Below are positions 1 through 8,859 of a DNA stretch of 62,666 nt, one piece after another. The notes under the pieces are model-generated. The model was not told where the DNA came from. It worked only from the letters and a program-made list of their open reading frames with translations, and searched no databases. The stretch is from NCBI GenBank assembly GCA_031292275.1, contig JARLHL010000018.1, forward strand, positions 1-62,666. The letters are read 5' to 3'. Numbering within the stretch: position 1 is the first letter of the stretch; every line of letters starts with the position of its first letter. Position numbers and translations under genes: made by a program. Source of the stretch: Desulfocapsaceae bacterium (GTDB lineage: Bacteria; Desulfobacterota; Desulfobulbia; Desulfobulbales; Desulfocapsaceae).

Positions 1-370
1 GCAGATTCCCGTCTTCTTTGCCTTGTACAAGGTCCTTCTGCAGTGTATCGAACTCCGCCATGCGCCGTTCATGCTCTGGATAACCGATCTCTCCGCGCCG
101 GACAGATTGTGGCCCTGGCTGCATATTCCCTACCTTGGCGGGATACCGGTTCTGACGCTTCTCATGGGTGCCTCAATGTTTGTCCAGCAGAAACTGACGC
201 CTACAACGGCCGATCCGACCCAGGCCAAGATTATGATGTTTCTGCCGGTGGTATTTACCTTCATGTTTATAAATTTTGCATCAGGCCTCGTCCTCTACTG
301 GTTCTTCAATAATCTTCTGTCAATTCTCCAGCAGAGGATTATCAACAGTCAGCCGATTAAAACAGTCTGA
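1..370 (+). CDS. yidC: Membrane protein insertase YidC, C-terminal part (cut by window start)
   Basis: Only the last ~123 residues are inside the window; the reading frame is open from base 2. YidC/Oxa1 inserts and folds inner-membrane proteins, alone or with the Sec translocon. The visible part has the typical [12 protein letters not shown] segment of the conserved core, a hydrophobic hairpin ([16 protein letters not shown]), the [14 protein letters not shown] helix and the terminal [17 protein letters not shown] segment. The following gene encodes Jag and then MnmE, which is the classic rpmH-rnpA-yidD-yidC-jag-mnmE order, so the identification is firm. The usual Lys/Arg-rich tail is very short here (ends ...INSQPIKTV). 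Confidence 0.93.
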   Translation, partial: QIPVFFALYKVLLQCIELRHAPFMLWITDLSAPDRLWPWLHIPYLGGIPVLTLLMGASMFVQQKLTPTTADPTQAKIMMFLPVVFTFMFINFASGLVLYWFFNNLLSILQQRIINSQPIKTV

Positions 371-437
371 AGTTCGGGCATTCACACTATCGAATAATGC
401 TCATTGCTGCCATAGAATGAAACATCAAGGAAAATCA

Positions 438-1322
438 ATGTCATTAGAGAAAACAGATTTCTACGGGAAGGAAGTGACCGATGCCATAAAGAAGGCCTGT
501 GACGAATTGGGAGTGCCTCAGGAGAAGTTGAATATTGAGGTGGTTGAGACCGGTTCAACCGGAATCTTTGGGCTGATCAGAAAAAAGGCGCATATTAGGG
601 CCGGCATTAAGCCGCGTTCGGCGGAAGAGGATACTCCGGTGGAGCATCCAGCGGAGAAGGCCACCCTGCCTGCAGAGATCAAAGAGAAAAAGGATATTGA
701 TGTCCCCCTGGCTGAGTCGTGTGTGGATGAGGTTGAAGAGAATGATGGAGAAAGTGATGTCACTGCCGCCAGTGAGGATGTGCAGATCAGTCAGGAAAAT
801 CTGGATATCGTCAAAAACGAGCTGAGTCATCTCCTGAAACTCATGGGGTATCCTTCTGAAGTCCAAACAGAGTCGTCCGGAATATCGGTGCATTGCTGCA
901 TTCAGGGTGGATTTGATGACGCCCTTACAGGGCCAGACGGCAAGACTCTCGACAGTCTGCAGTATATTTTGAGAAAAATTGTTGCCCGCCGGATCCCTGA
1001 TCGCCTTCGGTTGTCCATAAATATTGGAGACTTCAGAGAGAGAAGACAGCAGGAATTAGCGGAAAAGGCTGTTGAGCTGGCCAGGATGGTGAAAGAAGAC
1101 GGCAAGACCCAGATGCTGCCTGCGCTGAACCCCTCCGAAAGAAGGGTCGTTCATATGACCCTGCAGGAAGATAAAGAGATTCGAAGCCGCAGTGTCGGGG
1201 AAGGACTCTTTAAAAAGGTCCTGATCTATAAACCCGGTAAGGGGAAAAAACCTGGTGCCCGCAAACATAACGGATCCCGCGGGGCTAAGCCCAAAAATGG
1301 CAAAACGGATACTGAAAAATAG
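438..1322 (+). CDS. jag: Jag/KhpB-type single-stranded nucleic acid binding protein (Jag_N, KH, R3H)
   Basis: A 294-residue RNA-binding protein of the Jag/SpoIIIJ-associated family. Residues 1-50 form the Jag_N domain (GLIRKKAHIRAGI), followed by an acidic, low-complexity linker of about 70 residues, a KH-like domain (around GPDGKTLDSLQYILRKI) and a C-terminal R3H domain (PSERRVVHMTLQEDKEIRSR). The tail is Lys/Gly-rich and probably disordered. The open frame extends upstream to 276 and overlaps yidC, but the ATG at 438 has an AAGGA ribosome site about 6 nt upstream and yields the conserved MSLEKTDFYGKEV start. In other bacteria the protein binds RNA and affects cell elongation; its exact role in this lineage is not known. 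Confidence 0.9.
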   Translation: MSLEKTDFYGKEVTDAIKKACDELGVPQEKLNIEVVETGSTGIFGLIRKKAHIRAGIKPRSAEEDTPVEHPAEKATLPAEIKEKKDIDVPLAESCVDEVEENDGESDVTAASEDVQISQENLDIVKNELSHLLKLMGYPSEVQTESSGISVHCCIQGGFDDALTGPDGKTLDSLQYILRKIVARRIPDRLRLSINIGDFRERRQQELAEKAVELARMVKEDGKTQMLPALNPSERRVVHMTLQEDKEIRSRSVGEGLFKKVLIYKPGKGKKPGARKHNGSRGAKPKNGKTDTEK

Positions 1323-1489
1323 AGGAATCGCGATAGCTCCTGCCCCTGTTTATAGGGCATTTCATGGCCTTGGACTGAGGATTTCCCGTGCCTCATTCAT
1401 ATGCGCTCAGTGAAGAATTATCCCGGCGGCTGCCGCTTATGGACGATTCATGCTGCGCGACCATCTTTCTTTAACACCGCAACGACCTC

Positions 1490-2881
1490 ATGTCCAGAAG
1501 AGCAGCAGACACAACAACGATTGCTGCAATTTCAACGCCTCCGGGAGCCGGAGGAATTGGCATTATCAGGATCAGCGGCCCGCACGCCCTGCCGATTCTG
1601 CAGACGATTTTCAAGCCGCTCAATACAGCATGCACTTTTGCCAGCCATCAACTCTATTATGGCTGGATAGTCCGGCCTGCGGACGGAAAGATCCTCGACG
1701 AGGTCTTGGCCGTCGCCATGCATGCACCCCGGACATATACCAGGGACGACATTGCTGAAATCCACTGCCACGGAAGTTTTCTCGTTCTTCAGGCAATCCT
1801 CGAGCTGATTCTTTCTCTGGGGGCGTCTCTGGCCGAACCCGGAGAGTTCACAAAACGGGCCTTCCTCAATGGCCGGATTGATTTGACAAAGGCCGAGGCG
1901 GTTATAGATATCCTGTCGGCCAGGACGCGAAAAGGGGTCGATCTGGCCCAGGAACAATTGGCAGGAGCGCTTTACGACCGTATCGACGTGATCAGGCGGG
2001 AACTCATCCAGATACGTGCCGTTATCGAGGTGGCCATTGATTTTCCCGATGATGATGTGGAGATTGTCAACAAGGAAAAGATCCTTGGGCAACTGCAGGA
2101 GACAGTTGAGAGGCCTCTGCAGGATTTGCAGCTGCGGGCTGACCAGGGCAGAATCTTTCGGGAGGGTATTTCTGTTGTTATCGTCGGCCTTCCCAATGTC
2201 GGCAAGTCCAGCCTGCTGAATACCCTGCTGCAGGAAGAGCGGGCCCTGGTAACACCCATCCCCGGCACCACTCGTGATACCATTGAAGAATATATCGATC
2301 TTGAAGGTATCCCTGTTCGTATCATTGATACGGCTGGGATTCGCAAATATGCAGATGAAGTCGAGGCCCTGGGCATTGAGCGGGCGAGGGTGCAGATCAA
2401 TCAGGCCGATCTCATCCTTTTCATGATTGACGGATCTCAGAAAATGGGCGATGCCGAGATCGATCTTTTTGAGTCAATCCGCCACAAGCCGATGCTGGTC
2501 ATTGTCAATAAGGTTGACCTGCCCTCCACCGTTTCAGCCAAAGAATATCAGCTTTTTCAAGACAGGACACTGGTTCGGATTTCGGCCAGGCTGCAGACGG
2601 GCATAGCAGAATTGAAGGCTACTCTTTTCTCAACGGTAACAACAGGCAAGGAGCAATGGCAGGAGGACGCCTGCTCGCCCAATATCAGGCATAAGGATGC
2701 GCTGACCCGCGCGCTTGGGTCTTGTAAACGGGTACGCGAGGGCCTTGTGTCCGGCCTGACCGCTGATCTTCTTGCCGTTGACCTGCAGGAATGCCTGGAC
2801 CAACTCAGAGAAATAGTGGGTGAGACCACCACAGAAGAGATCCTCGATGCCATCTTCCAGAAATTCTGTATCGGAAAATAA
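1490..2881 (+). CDS. mnmE: tRNA uridine-5-carboxymethylaminomethyl(34) synthesis GTPase MnmE
   Basis: 463 residues, the full family length. MnmE with MnmG installs the cmnm5 group on U34 of several tRNAs, using tetrahydrofolate and GTP. The N-terminal folate-binding domain starts with TTIAAISTPPGAGGIGIIR. The G domain sits at about residues 220-380 with the P-loop GLPNVGKSSLLN, switch II DTAG and the NKVD guanine-specificity motif. The protein ends with the catalytic FCIGK motif carrying the essential cysteine. It follows jag in the usual order. The ATG at 1490 has no clear Shine-Dalgarno site, but no better start exists. Confidence 0.96.
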   Translation: MSRRAADTTTIAAISTPPGAGGIGIIRISGPHALPILQTIFKPLNTACTFASHQLYYGWIVRPADGKILDEVLAVAMHAPRTYTRDDIAEIHCHGSFLVLQAILELILSLGASLAEPGEFTKRAFLNGRIDLTKAEAVIDILSARTRKGVDLAQEQLAGALYDRIDVIRRELIQIRAVIEVAIDFPDDDVEIVNKEKILGQLQETVERPLQDLQLRADQGRIFREGISVVIVGLPNVGKSSLLNTLLQEERALVTPIPGTTRDTIEEYIDLEGIPVRIIDTAGIRKYADEVEALGIERARVQINQADLILFMIDGSQKMGDAEIDLFESIRHKPMLVIVNKVDLPSTVSAKEYQLFQDRTLVRISARLQTGIAELKATLFSTVTTGKEQWQEDACSPNIRHKDALTRALGSCKRVREGLVSGLTADLLAVDLQECLDQLREIVGETTTEEILDAIFQKFCIGK

Positions 2882-2934
2882 GCTGCTAGAAAAACGAGGC
2901 GCGGACTTTGCAGCCCAGCGGCAATGAGGAACAG

Positions 2935-2951
2935 CTGCAGGCCGCCTGCAG
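2935..2951. terminator. Short inverted repeat between convergent mnmE and elbB
   Basis: CTGCAGG and CCTGCAG are 7-bp perfect arms separated by 3 nt, lying in the 144-bp gap between two convergent genes. There is no T tract on either side, so a factor-independent terminator is only a possibility. Confidence 0.25.
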
Positions 2952-3025
2952 ATTCCCGAGGCCGGTTATCGGCAGACCTCTGCTGATTTTCAGTTTGCTG
3001 CTGTCCCTGTTTTCCGGGCTCGGCT

Positions 3026-3688
3026 TTAGTCGCTGCTGAGCATCTCGAGGATTGCCCCAACGAGATTATCGGCACCCTGACCAATCTGGTCCACTCTGGC
3101 ATCAAGCATATAACAGGGGGTGGTAACTACCCTGTGCCTGCGATCTACGACGATCTCGCCGTGGCTTGCGGGGGTATGGTGAGCACCCATCCTTTCTGCA
3201 ATTGCTGCGGTGTCCTTGTCCTGGCCGATTGTAATATTCACTCCGGGCAGAACCCGGACAAGCGCCATTGGGGCGATACAAAGCGCGCCGATGGGTTTTT
3301 TCAGGGCCGACATTTCCTGTAATGCCCTGGCAACATCCGGATTGACCGTGCACTCAGGTCCTGCAAAGGCATAGTCGGAGAGATTCTTGGCAGCTCCCAA
3401 TCCCCCAGGGAGGATCAGGGCATCATGTTTTTCGGCACGGAAATCGGCCAGATTGATTACCTTACCCCGTGCTATCCGGGCCGATTCAGTCAGGACATTG
3501 CGCTCATCATTCGTTACTTCGCCGGTGAGGTGGTTGATGACATGATGCTGGGGAATGTCAGGGGCATAACACTGAAAATCAGCCCCGTGTTTATGGATTG
3601 CCCACAGGGTAAGTGTCGCCTCATGGATCTCGGATCCGTCAAGGTTCCCGCAACCGGAGAGGATGACGGCGATAGAGGGTCTCTTCAT
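3026..3688 (-). CDS. elbB: ElbB-like DJ-1/PfpI superfamily protein (isoprenoid biosynthesis glyoxalase ElbB)
   Basis: 220 residues, close to the E. coli ElbB length. DJ-1/PfpI-fold protein; the nucleophile-elbow cysteine is seen in GALCIAPM, the conserved start is IAVILSGCGNLDGSEIHE, and the Gly-rich LPGGLGAAKNLSDYA segment follows. ElbB proteins have weak glyoxalase activity in vitro; the link to isoprenoid synthesis is genetic and old. The start at 3688 (MKRPSIAVIL) is chosen over the upstream frame start at 3748 because it matches the family N-terminus and lies 1 nt after the stop of the upstream TPR gene, so the two are probably translated together. Confidence 0.85.
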   Translation of the reverse strand: MKRPSIAVILSGCGNLDGSEIHEATLTLWAIHKHGADFQCYAPDIPQHHVINHLTGEVTNDERNVLTESARIARGKVINLADFRAEKHDALILPGGLGAAKNLSDYAFAGPECTVNPDVARALQEMSALKKPIGALCIAPMALVRVLPGVNITIGQDKDTAAIAERMGAHHTPASHGEIVVDRRHRVVTTPCYMLDARVDQIGQGADNLVGAILEMLSSD

Positions 3689-3689
3689 C

Positions 3690-5966
3690 TTACGGTTTCT
3701 CCCACTGTTTAAGCAGATCTGCAGCAGCCTGCCGTTCCTTAAAGTCACCCGGTAATGACAGGGCCTTCTTCAGAGTATCAAGGGCCTTTTCCTTTTCATT
3801 CTCTCCGTACAGAGACAAGGCCAGATGGTAATTGATCGTCGGATCGTCCTGGTTTGCCTTCAGGGCCTGTTGGAACTGTGAGCTGGCAAGTGAGTAGGAC
3901 TGGCGTTTGTAGTGGACCCAGCCGAGGGTGTCGGCAATATGCGGCTCATCCGGGGCCTGTTGTTTGGCGATCATTGCCAGGCGGAGGGCCTCTCCAAGGT
4001 CGGGATTTTGATCCTGGGTGAGAAGCCAGGCAAGATTGTTTGCCGCTGCGGCGAAATCCGGCTTGATCTTCAGGGCTTCACCATACTCCTTTTTGGCTTC
4101 CTCTGTGTTTCCTTTAATCTCGAGGAGGCTTCCCAGGTCTAAATGGGCGAAGGCAGAGTTTGGCTGCAATCTTATAAGCTCGCGATATTCTGAAATTGCC
4201 TGGTCCCCCTTTCCAAGCTTGCGCATGACGACAGCGATCTGCATATGCGGCTCGGGATTATTAGGAAGGAGTTCTTTGGCCTGGTTGAGGGCCGTAAGCG
4301 CCTCCTCGAACATCTGCTGTTTGATATAGAGGTCGCCAAGAAGAAGGTAATCTCCTCCGCTCTGCGGGGCTTTGATAATCTGCTTTTTGACAAGATCAGT
4401 GGCCTTTTTTACGTCGCCGTTGGTTGTGAGGGAAACTAGTATGGCCAGTGCCCGGGGATTCTCAGGCGAGAGTTCAAGGAGTTTGGTAAAGGTTTCGATC
4501 GCCAGGTCGTTTTTCTTTAAGCCAAGGTAGGCAGCGCCAAGATTCCCCAGGATATCCGGGTTACTCGGCGCCTGAGGCTTCATCATCTCAAGAAGATTGA
4601 TCGCATTCTGGTATTCCTTTGCCTGGAGCATGGCCTCGGCGAGAAGCATTGCCGCCCCAAAATTATGGGGATTCAGACTGAGCCCTGTGCTCGCCTCCTT
4701 TTTTGCCGATTCGCTGTTCCCCTGCATCAGGTATATCTGGGCCAGCAGGGTGTGGAATCTGGTGTCATTGGGGGCTTTTTGTACCGCATCCTCTGCAGAT
4801 TTCTGGGCAAGTACGGTTTCTCCAAGATTGAGATGGGCAAGGGCCAGGAAAAAGGAAGGTTCAGGCCATTTGGGATAATTTTTAACCTGTGAATCAAGGA
4901 TATCGATGCTGTCCTGAAATTTTTTATCTTTGATATCGAATTTAGCCTGCAGAAGATTGGCGCCGCCGTGCTTCTCATTCTTCTTGAGAATGGTATCCAT
5001 CTGAGCCTTTGCCTCATCAAATTGCCCTTGGTCAAATAAGAAGTTTGCAAGTTCAGAGCGAAGATCAAGCGCATCAGGAAGGTCTTTTATGTCCTGATTA
5101 AGTGCAGATATGACAACATCGGTTTTTCCCTGTTTTTTATAAAATTCCGCCAAAAGGAGACGGAAGGAGACATTGTCTGGAGCTATTTCAATAATTTTTT
5201 TTAGATTTTTCTCTGCAAGATCAAACTGTTGCTTGTTTTGATATAAACCCGCAAGCGTCAGGAAGGGTTGCGGATTTTTAGGAAAACGCTTGGTCATTTC
5301 AGAGAGGAGTTTTTCAGCTTCATCGAACCTTTTCTGCTGTTCATAAAATAGAGCAAGTGTGTTGTAGTTTGCGTAGTTATCGGGACCGGCCGTGATGGCC
5401 TTTAGAAAATTGGCCTCCGCTTCAGAATAATTTTTCTGAGCAAAATCAACCCTTCCTTTTATGTTTAAAAACCTGTCTGACGTGGGATTTTTAGACAGGG
5501 CAGTATCGGCAACCTCCTGGGCCTTCTGAAGATTGCTATTCATAAGTTCCAGGTTTGCCAAAAGGACAAGCGCATCTGCATAGTCAGGCTGTTTGGCCAG
5601 AACATCCTCTATCAGCTTCCTGCTCTCATCTGTTTTTTTAGACATAATGTAAAATTCAGCAACCTTGGTGCTGGCATCCAGATTGGACGGATCCAGACTT
5701 GCGGTACGCTGCAATTCCTGAAATGCGCCTTGGAGGTTACCCTGTTTAAGATAGATCAATCCAAGGTGATACCGGGCATTTGCGAATTTGCCGTCTATCT
5801 TTATCGCATTCTGGAGTTCGATGATGGCGGCCTTGTTTTCGTTGTGGTCAATATAGGTCAGAGCCTTTTGATAGTAATTTTCTTTTTTCTTTTCCGGATT
5901 GGAGCAGGCGGTGATGGAAAAGAGTATGCTGGCAATAGCCAGCAAGGAAATCAGCGTGTTTTTCAT
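3690..5966 (-). CDS. prsT: PEP-CTERM/XrtA system TPR-repeat lipoprotein (PrsT-like)
   Basis: 758 residues. An N-terminal signal peptide ends in a lipobox (ITAC, Cys about residue 21), so the mature protein is probably a lipoprotein. The remainder is a near-continuous array of about 20 tetratricopeptide repeats (for example the A-x-x-x-L-G-x-x-Y-L-x-x-G spacing), with a canonical TPR block at about residues 595-650. This matches the large TPR lipoproteins found beside exosortase A polysaccharide loci, though it is somewhat shorter than most. It is divergent from the export gene at 6528 and lies at one edge of the locus. Probable role: periplasmic scaffold for polysaccharide assembly or export, by inference from context. 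The ATG at 5966 has an AGAGG site upstream. Confidence 0.82.
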   Translation of the reverse strand: MKNTLISLLAIASILFSITACSNPEKKKENYYQKALTYIDHNENKAAIIELQNAIKIDGKFANARYHLGLIYLKQGNLQGAFQELQRTASLDPSNLDASTKVAEFYIMSKKTDESRKLIEDVLAKQPDYADALVLLANLELMNSNLQKAQEVADTALSKNPTSDRFLNIKGRVDFAQKNYSEAEANFLKAITAGPDNYANYNTLALFYEQQKRFDEAEKLLSEMTKRFPKNPQPFLTLAGLYQNKQQFDLAEKNLKKIIEIAPDNVSFRLLLAEFYKKQGKTDVVISALNQDIKDLPDALDLRSELANFLFDQGQFDEAKAQMDTILKKNEKHGGANLLQAKFDIKDKKFQDSIDILDSQVKNYPKWPEPSFFLALAHLNLGETVLAQKSAEDAVQKAPNDTRFHTLLAQIYLMQGNSESAKKEASTGLSLNPHNFGAAMLLAEAMLQAKEYQNAINLLEMMKPQAPSNPDILGNLGAAYLGLKKNDLAIETFTKLLELSPENPRALAILVSLTTNGDVKKATDLVKKQIIKAPQSGGDYLLLGDLYIKQQMFEEALTALNQAKELLPNNPEPHMQIAVVMRKLGKGDQAISEYRELIRLQPNSAFAHLDLGSLLEIKGNTEEAKKEYGEALKIKPDFAAAANNLAWLLTQDQNPDLGEALRLAMIAKQQAPDEPHIADTLGWVHYKRQSYSLASSQFQQALKANQDDPTINYHLALSLYGENEKEKALDTLKKALSLPGDFKERQAAADLLKQWEKP

Positions 5967-6527
5967 TTTAAACCTCTGGGCTGGAGCAGAATCTTTGAAG
6001 GTGCAGGAAGTCGCGTCATTTTAATCCAATTATCATGATAGTTCATCATCAAGAGAAAACAATAAATATTTCAGCTTCAATTCAATTCTTCGATAATTTT
6101 GTGAGAGTCAGGCAGAATAAGGCTTTCGGGGATGAGGGGCTTCCATGCCGCAATCGCTGTCAGTGGCTCGGCAGAGGTCTTGCCTGGTCTGTTCTGCTGA
6201 AAATTATCTTGAGGTATGAAAAATTTTGAGGAACTCTTTAAAAATGTAGGATGTTTGCGAATTTTTGTGTTAAATGATGTTATCATTCCCTCTATGAGCA
6301 GTATGGTATGGAGTCTCAAAAAAGCGGAGGACGGTTTTTTTTCTGTCTGAACCCGTTAACCCGTAGCTGCCCTGAAAAGTCTTTGATGAGAATGCGTCCT
6401 GTCTGGCTGAAGATGCTCATACAGAGTCTCTGCGCTTTTCTGGGCTGCGGGTTTTGAGGGGATAAAATGACGCCGATAATTGTAGAGTCGCCGCAATCTA
6501 ATGAATCTTTTAGTAAAGGAGAAAGGT
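5967..6527. other. Divergent intergenic region between prsT-like gene and export gene
   Basis: A 561-bp AT-rich region that should hold promoters for both directions. Short frames on either strand resemble no known protein. A small perfect palindrome (AATGAT-GTT-ATCATT) is at 6274-6288. A weak promoter-like pair is TTGCGA at about 6256 with TGTTAT 17 nt later, overlapping that palindrome. I found no convincing sigma-54 -24/-12 element, although many XrtA loci are controlled by sigma-54 and PrsR. Confidence 0.4.
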
Positions 6528-7295
6528 ATGTCTTTTTCAAAACTGCTCTTTGCTGTGATCGGTCTTTGTCTTGTTTTACTGCCTGTCCTTGGAGAGTGTG
6601 CCCAGTCATCTGCTGATGTCACAGTCTCCAGGGAAGTGAAGGAAAGTGTTCGCAAAGAGATCCTTGCCAAGGCCAAAGATGCGAACCAGAACAATGAATA
6701 TGTGATCGGCATAGGCGACCTGCTCAGCGTGAGCATATTTGGAGAGGGAGATATGGCCGCGCCCTCAGCAATAGGAAATGCCGCCGCCGCAGGCGGGACA
6801 GCGCCAGGAACATCTGCGGGCGCCGCAAATCCCAATCTCAGTTCTGTCTCTAACCCCATAGCCAGTGTTGAGGTCAGAGTAGATGGAGATATTTCTCTGA
6901 AACATATAGGCGATGTCAAGGCTGTAGGGATGACGCTGACGCAACTTGCCGATTATCTGAAAAAACTCTATTCACCGATTTTTGATAATCCGGCAGTAAC
7001 GACCGTGCTGGTCAAGAACAACAGCAGCAAGTTTTCAGTCATGGGAAAGGTTGTGAATTCGGGTGTCTATCCGTTAACGGTCCAGATGTCGCTTGTAGAG
7101 GCCATAGCTCGTTGCGGGGGGTTTAACGAATGGTCCAACCGTCAGATAACTGTGGTCAGGAAGAACGTGAGTGAACGGGATAAGGACCTGTTTAAGGATA
7201 ACACTATCGAATTTGACTATAATGATTTTATGAAGGGGAAGGGGGTCCAGAAAAATATTAATGTCCAGAACGATGATGTCATCGTGGTTCATTGA
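6528..7295 (+). CDS. Polysaccharide biosynthesis/export protein (Wza/EpsE-like)
   Basis: 255 residues with a Sec signal peptide (about 25 residues, ending GECA). The polysaccharide-export domain begins at YVIGIGDLLSVSIFGEGD and continues at VEVRVDGDISLKHIGDVKA. One SLBB-type domain follows (KFSVMGKVVNSGVYPL...ARCGGFNEW). It is an outer-membrane/periplasmic export component. The export domain is interrupted by about 40 residues rich in Ala, Gly, Ser and Asn (roughly residues 75-112), which normal family members lack. The ATG at 6528 is chosen because AAGGAG lies 7 nt upstream; the longer frame from 6501 lacks a site. A lipobox is not clear (Glu precedes the Cys). First gene of the plus-strand exopolysaccharide operon. 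Confidence 0.85.
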   Translation: MSFSKLLFAVIGLCLVLLPVLGECAQSSADVTVSREVKESVRKEILAKAKDANQNNEYVIGIGDLLSVSIFGEGDMAAPSAIGNAAAAGGTAPGTSAGAANPNLSSVSNPIASVEVRVDGDISLKHIGDVKAVGMTLTQLADYLKKLYSPIFDNPAVTTVLVKNNSSKFSVMGKVVNSGVYPLTVQMSLVEAIARCGGFNEWSNRQITVVRKNVSERDKDLFKDNTIEFDYNDFMKGKGVQKNINVQNDDVIVVH

Positions 7296-7362
7296 TGTCG
7301 GATAATTGTTTTCTGGTCTGTTGGAGTTTCAGGGGGGTGGAATCCTATCACGGAGAGATTCA

Positions 7363-8748
7363 ATGAGAAAAAGGATATGCTTGGGGGCAATTCCTCTGCT
7401 TTTGCTGGGAGGGGCGCAGGCGTCTGTCGCGAATGTGAATTCATTGACAGCGGGGGTGAGTCTTGGTCTGGATATGGACCGCTATTCGTTCAAAGGGGCA
7501 GCAGCATCTGGATTTAACAACGATTACAACAGGATGATTCTGACCCCCACAGTTGATTTTAAGAGTGATGATGTCACAAACGGGATGGAGTTCATTTACA
7601 GTCCCGGGTTCCAGTACGATCTCAATGGGAAAGGAACCGATGTCAATCATAATCTGAATTTTTCGGCCCATGTGTTGCCGGCGAAGGAGTGGCAGATCAG
7701 AATCAGCGATATCTATATCAATTCTGACGACTCTACCCAGACTACAAGCCTGAGTCCGGCCACTTCGGGGGCAAATGCTTCAAACGGCAGTTCCAATGGG
7801 ACGGTTGATCAAGTTTCTAATCAACTTGGTCGGCAGCGATTCTGGACAAATGCCTCGTCCGTGGCATCGGATTATACCTATCTTCCAGATAGCGTGGTGA
7901 CCCTCGGATATACCTACTCCGTTCTGCGAAATGATGGCGGCAGCGCAGGTTTAGAGGGATATCAGGATTATAACAAGCATGATGCTCTTCTCTCAGCTTC
8001 CTATCGGTTCCACCCCGAATGGAAGGCAATTGCCAGTGGAGAGTACATACGGGGCTTATTCAGCACGACAGGGACTCCGACTCTGGGTACCCAGAGCGAC
8101 CTGTCGGAGTATATCGGTAATGTGCGTCTTGAGTCATACATCATGCCCCAAAATACATTTTCCTTAATGTATGGGTATATGGGGACGAAATACGATCAGA
8201 CGGACATGAACAACACCGATATCCACAGTCTGACAGCAGGGTGGAAAAGGAACATATCTCCTCACCTGAATTTTGATATTGGCGGTGGGCCTTCCTATGT
8301 AAAAACGGAGTCTCAGGCGGGGAATTGGGGCTATAACGCCCATGCGCTCCTGAATTATCTCATTGAACATGGGCAATTGGGTATCGATGTGGAAAAAGCG
8401 TACAGCATGGATACCTTTTCCGGGACAAGTAACGGCGGCACTATCGATACCTGGAGCGTGACCACGACCTTCAACTATCAACTGTTGGAAGATCTGTCCA
8501 CGGGCCTTTTTGCTTCCTATCAGGATCAGGACCACCAGGATGCCCTTTTAAACAATACGATTACCAATTATAAGGAACGCCAGTATCAGGCCGGCGCTAC
8601 ATTGAACTACAACTTCCTGAGGTATTATACGCTGACTGTCGGATATACATTCACCCGACTGGATCCTGATACCACGCAGATTACGGGCTATGATGAAAAT
8701 CGTGTCTATCTGATGCTTTCAGCGAAAAATGAGTTGCTCCGATGGTGA
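7363..8748 (+). CDS. Outer-membrane beta-barrel protein of an exosortase (XrtA) locus
   Basis: 461 residues with a signal peptide (MRKRICLGAIPLLLLGGAQAS). The rest alternates polar and aromatic residues in a strand-turn-strand pattern (for example YTYSVLRNDGG, MYGYMGTKYDQTD, NYNFLRYYTLTVGYTFTR) and ends with a strand close to the C-terminus (NRVYLMLSAKNELLRW), as in outer-membrane barrels. It resembles the barrel proteins usually found beside the export gene in exosortase A loci. Likely role: outer-membrane passage of the polymer, inferred from position. The ATG at 7363 has GGAGAG upstream and gives a clean signal peptide; the frame itself opens at 7306. Confidence 0.75.
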   Translation: MRKRICLGAIPLLLLGGAQASVANVNSLTAGVSLGLDMDRYSFKGAAASGFNNDYNRMILTPTVDFKSDDVTNGMEFIYSPGFQYDLNGKGTDVNHNLNFSAHVLPAKEWQIRISDIYINSDDSTQTTSLSPATSGANASNGSSNGTVDQVSNQLGRQRFWTNASSVASDYTYLPDSVVTLGYTYSVLRNDGGSAGLEGYQDYNKHDALLSASYRFHPEWKAIASGEYIRGLFSTTGTPTLGTQSDLSEYIGNVRLESYIMPQNTFSLMYGYMGTKYDQTDMNNTDIHSLTAGWKRNISPHLNFDIGGGPSYVKTESQAGNWGYNAHALLNYLIEHGQLGIDVEKAYSMDTFSGTSNGGTIDTWSVTTTFNYQLLEDLSTGLFASYQDQDHQDALLNNTITNYKERQYQAGATLNYNFLRYYTLTVGYTFTRLDPDTTQITGYDENRVYLMLSAKNELLRW

Positions 8749-8793
8749 TTGGCATTATCATGTTAGGGAATGAAGTCTGAATGTACCGTATAA

Positions 8794-8832
8794 ATGGCAT
8801 TGGGCGGTCTATTGAGGAGCGCCCAATGCCAT
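8794..8832. repeat. 13-bp perfect inverted repeat (hairpin) before the deacetylase gene
   Basis: ATGGCATTGGGCG at 8794-8806 and its exact reverse complement at 8820-8832, with a 13-nt loop. It is followed by an alternating AT stretch rather than a T tract. It lies between the beta-barrel gene and the deacetylase gene, 28 nt before the latter's start, so it could attenuate transcription or stabilise an mRNA end. Confidence 0.7.
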
Positions 8833-8859
8833 ATATATATAATTATATGGAAAATATTT

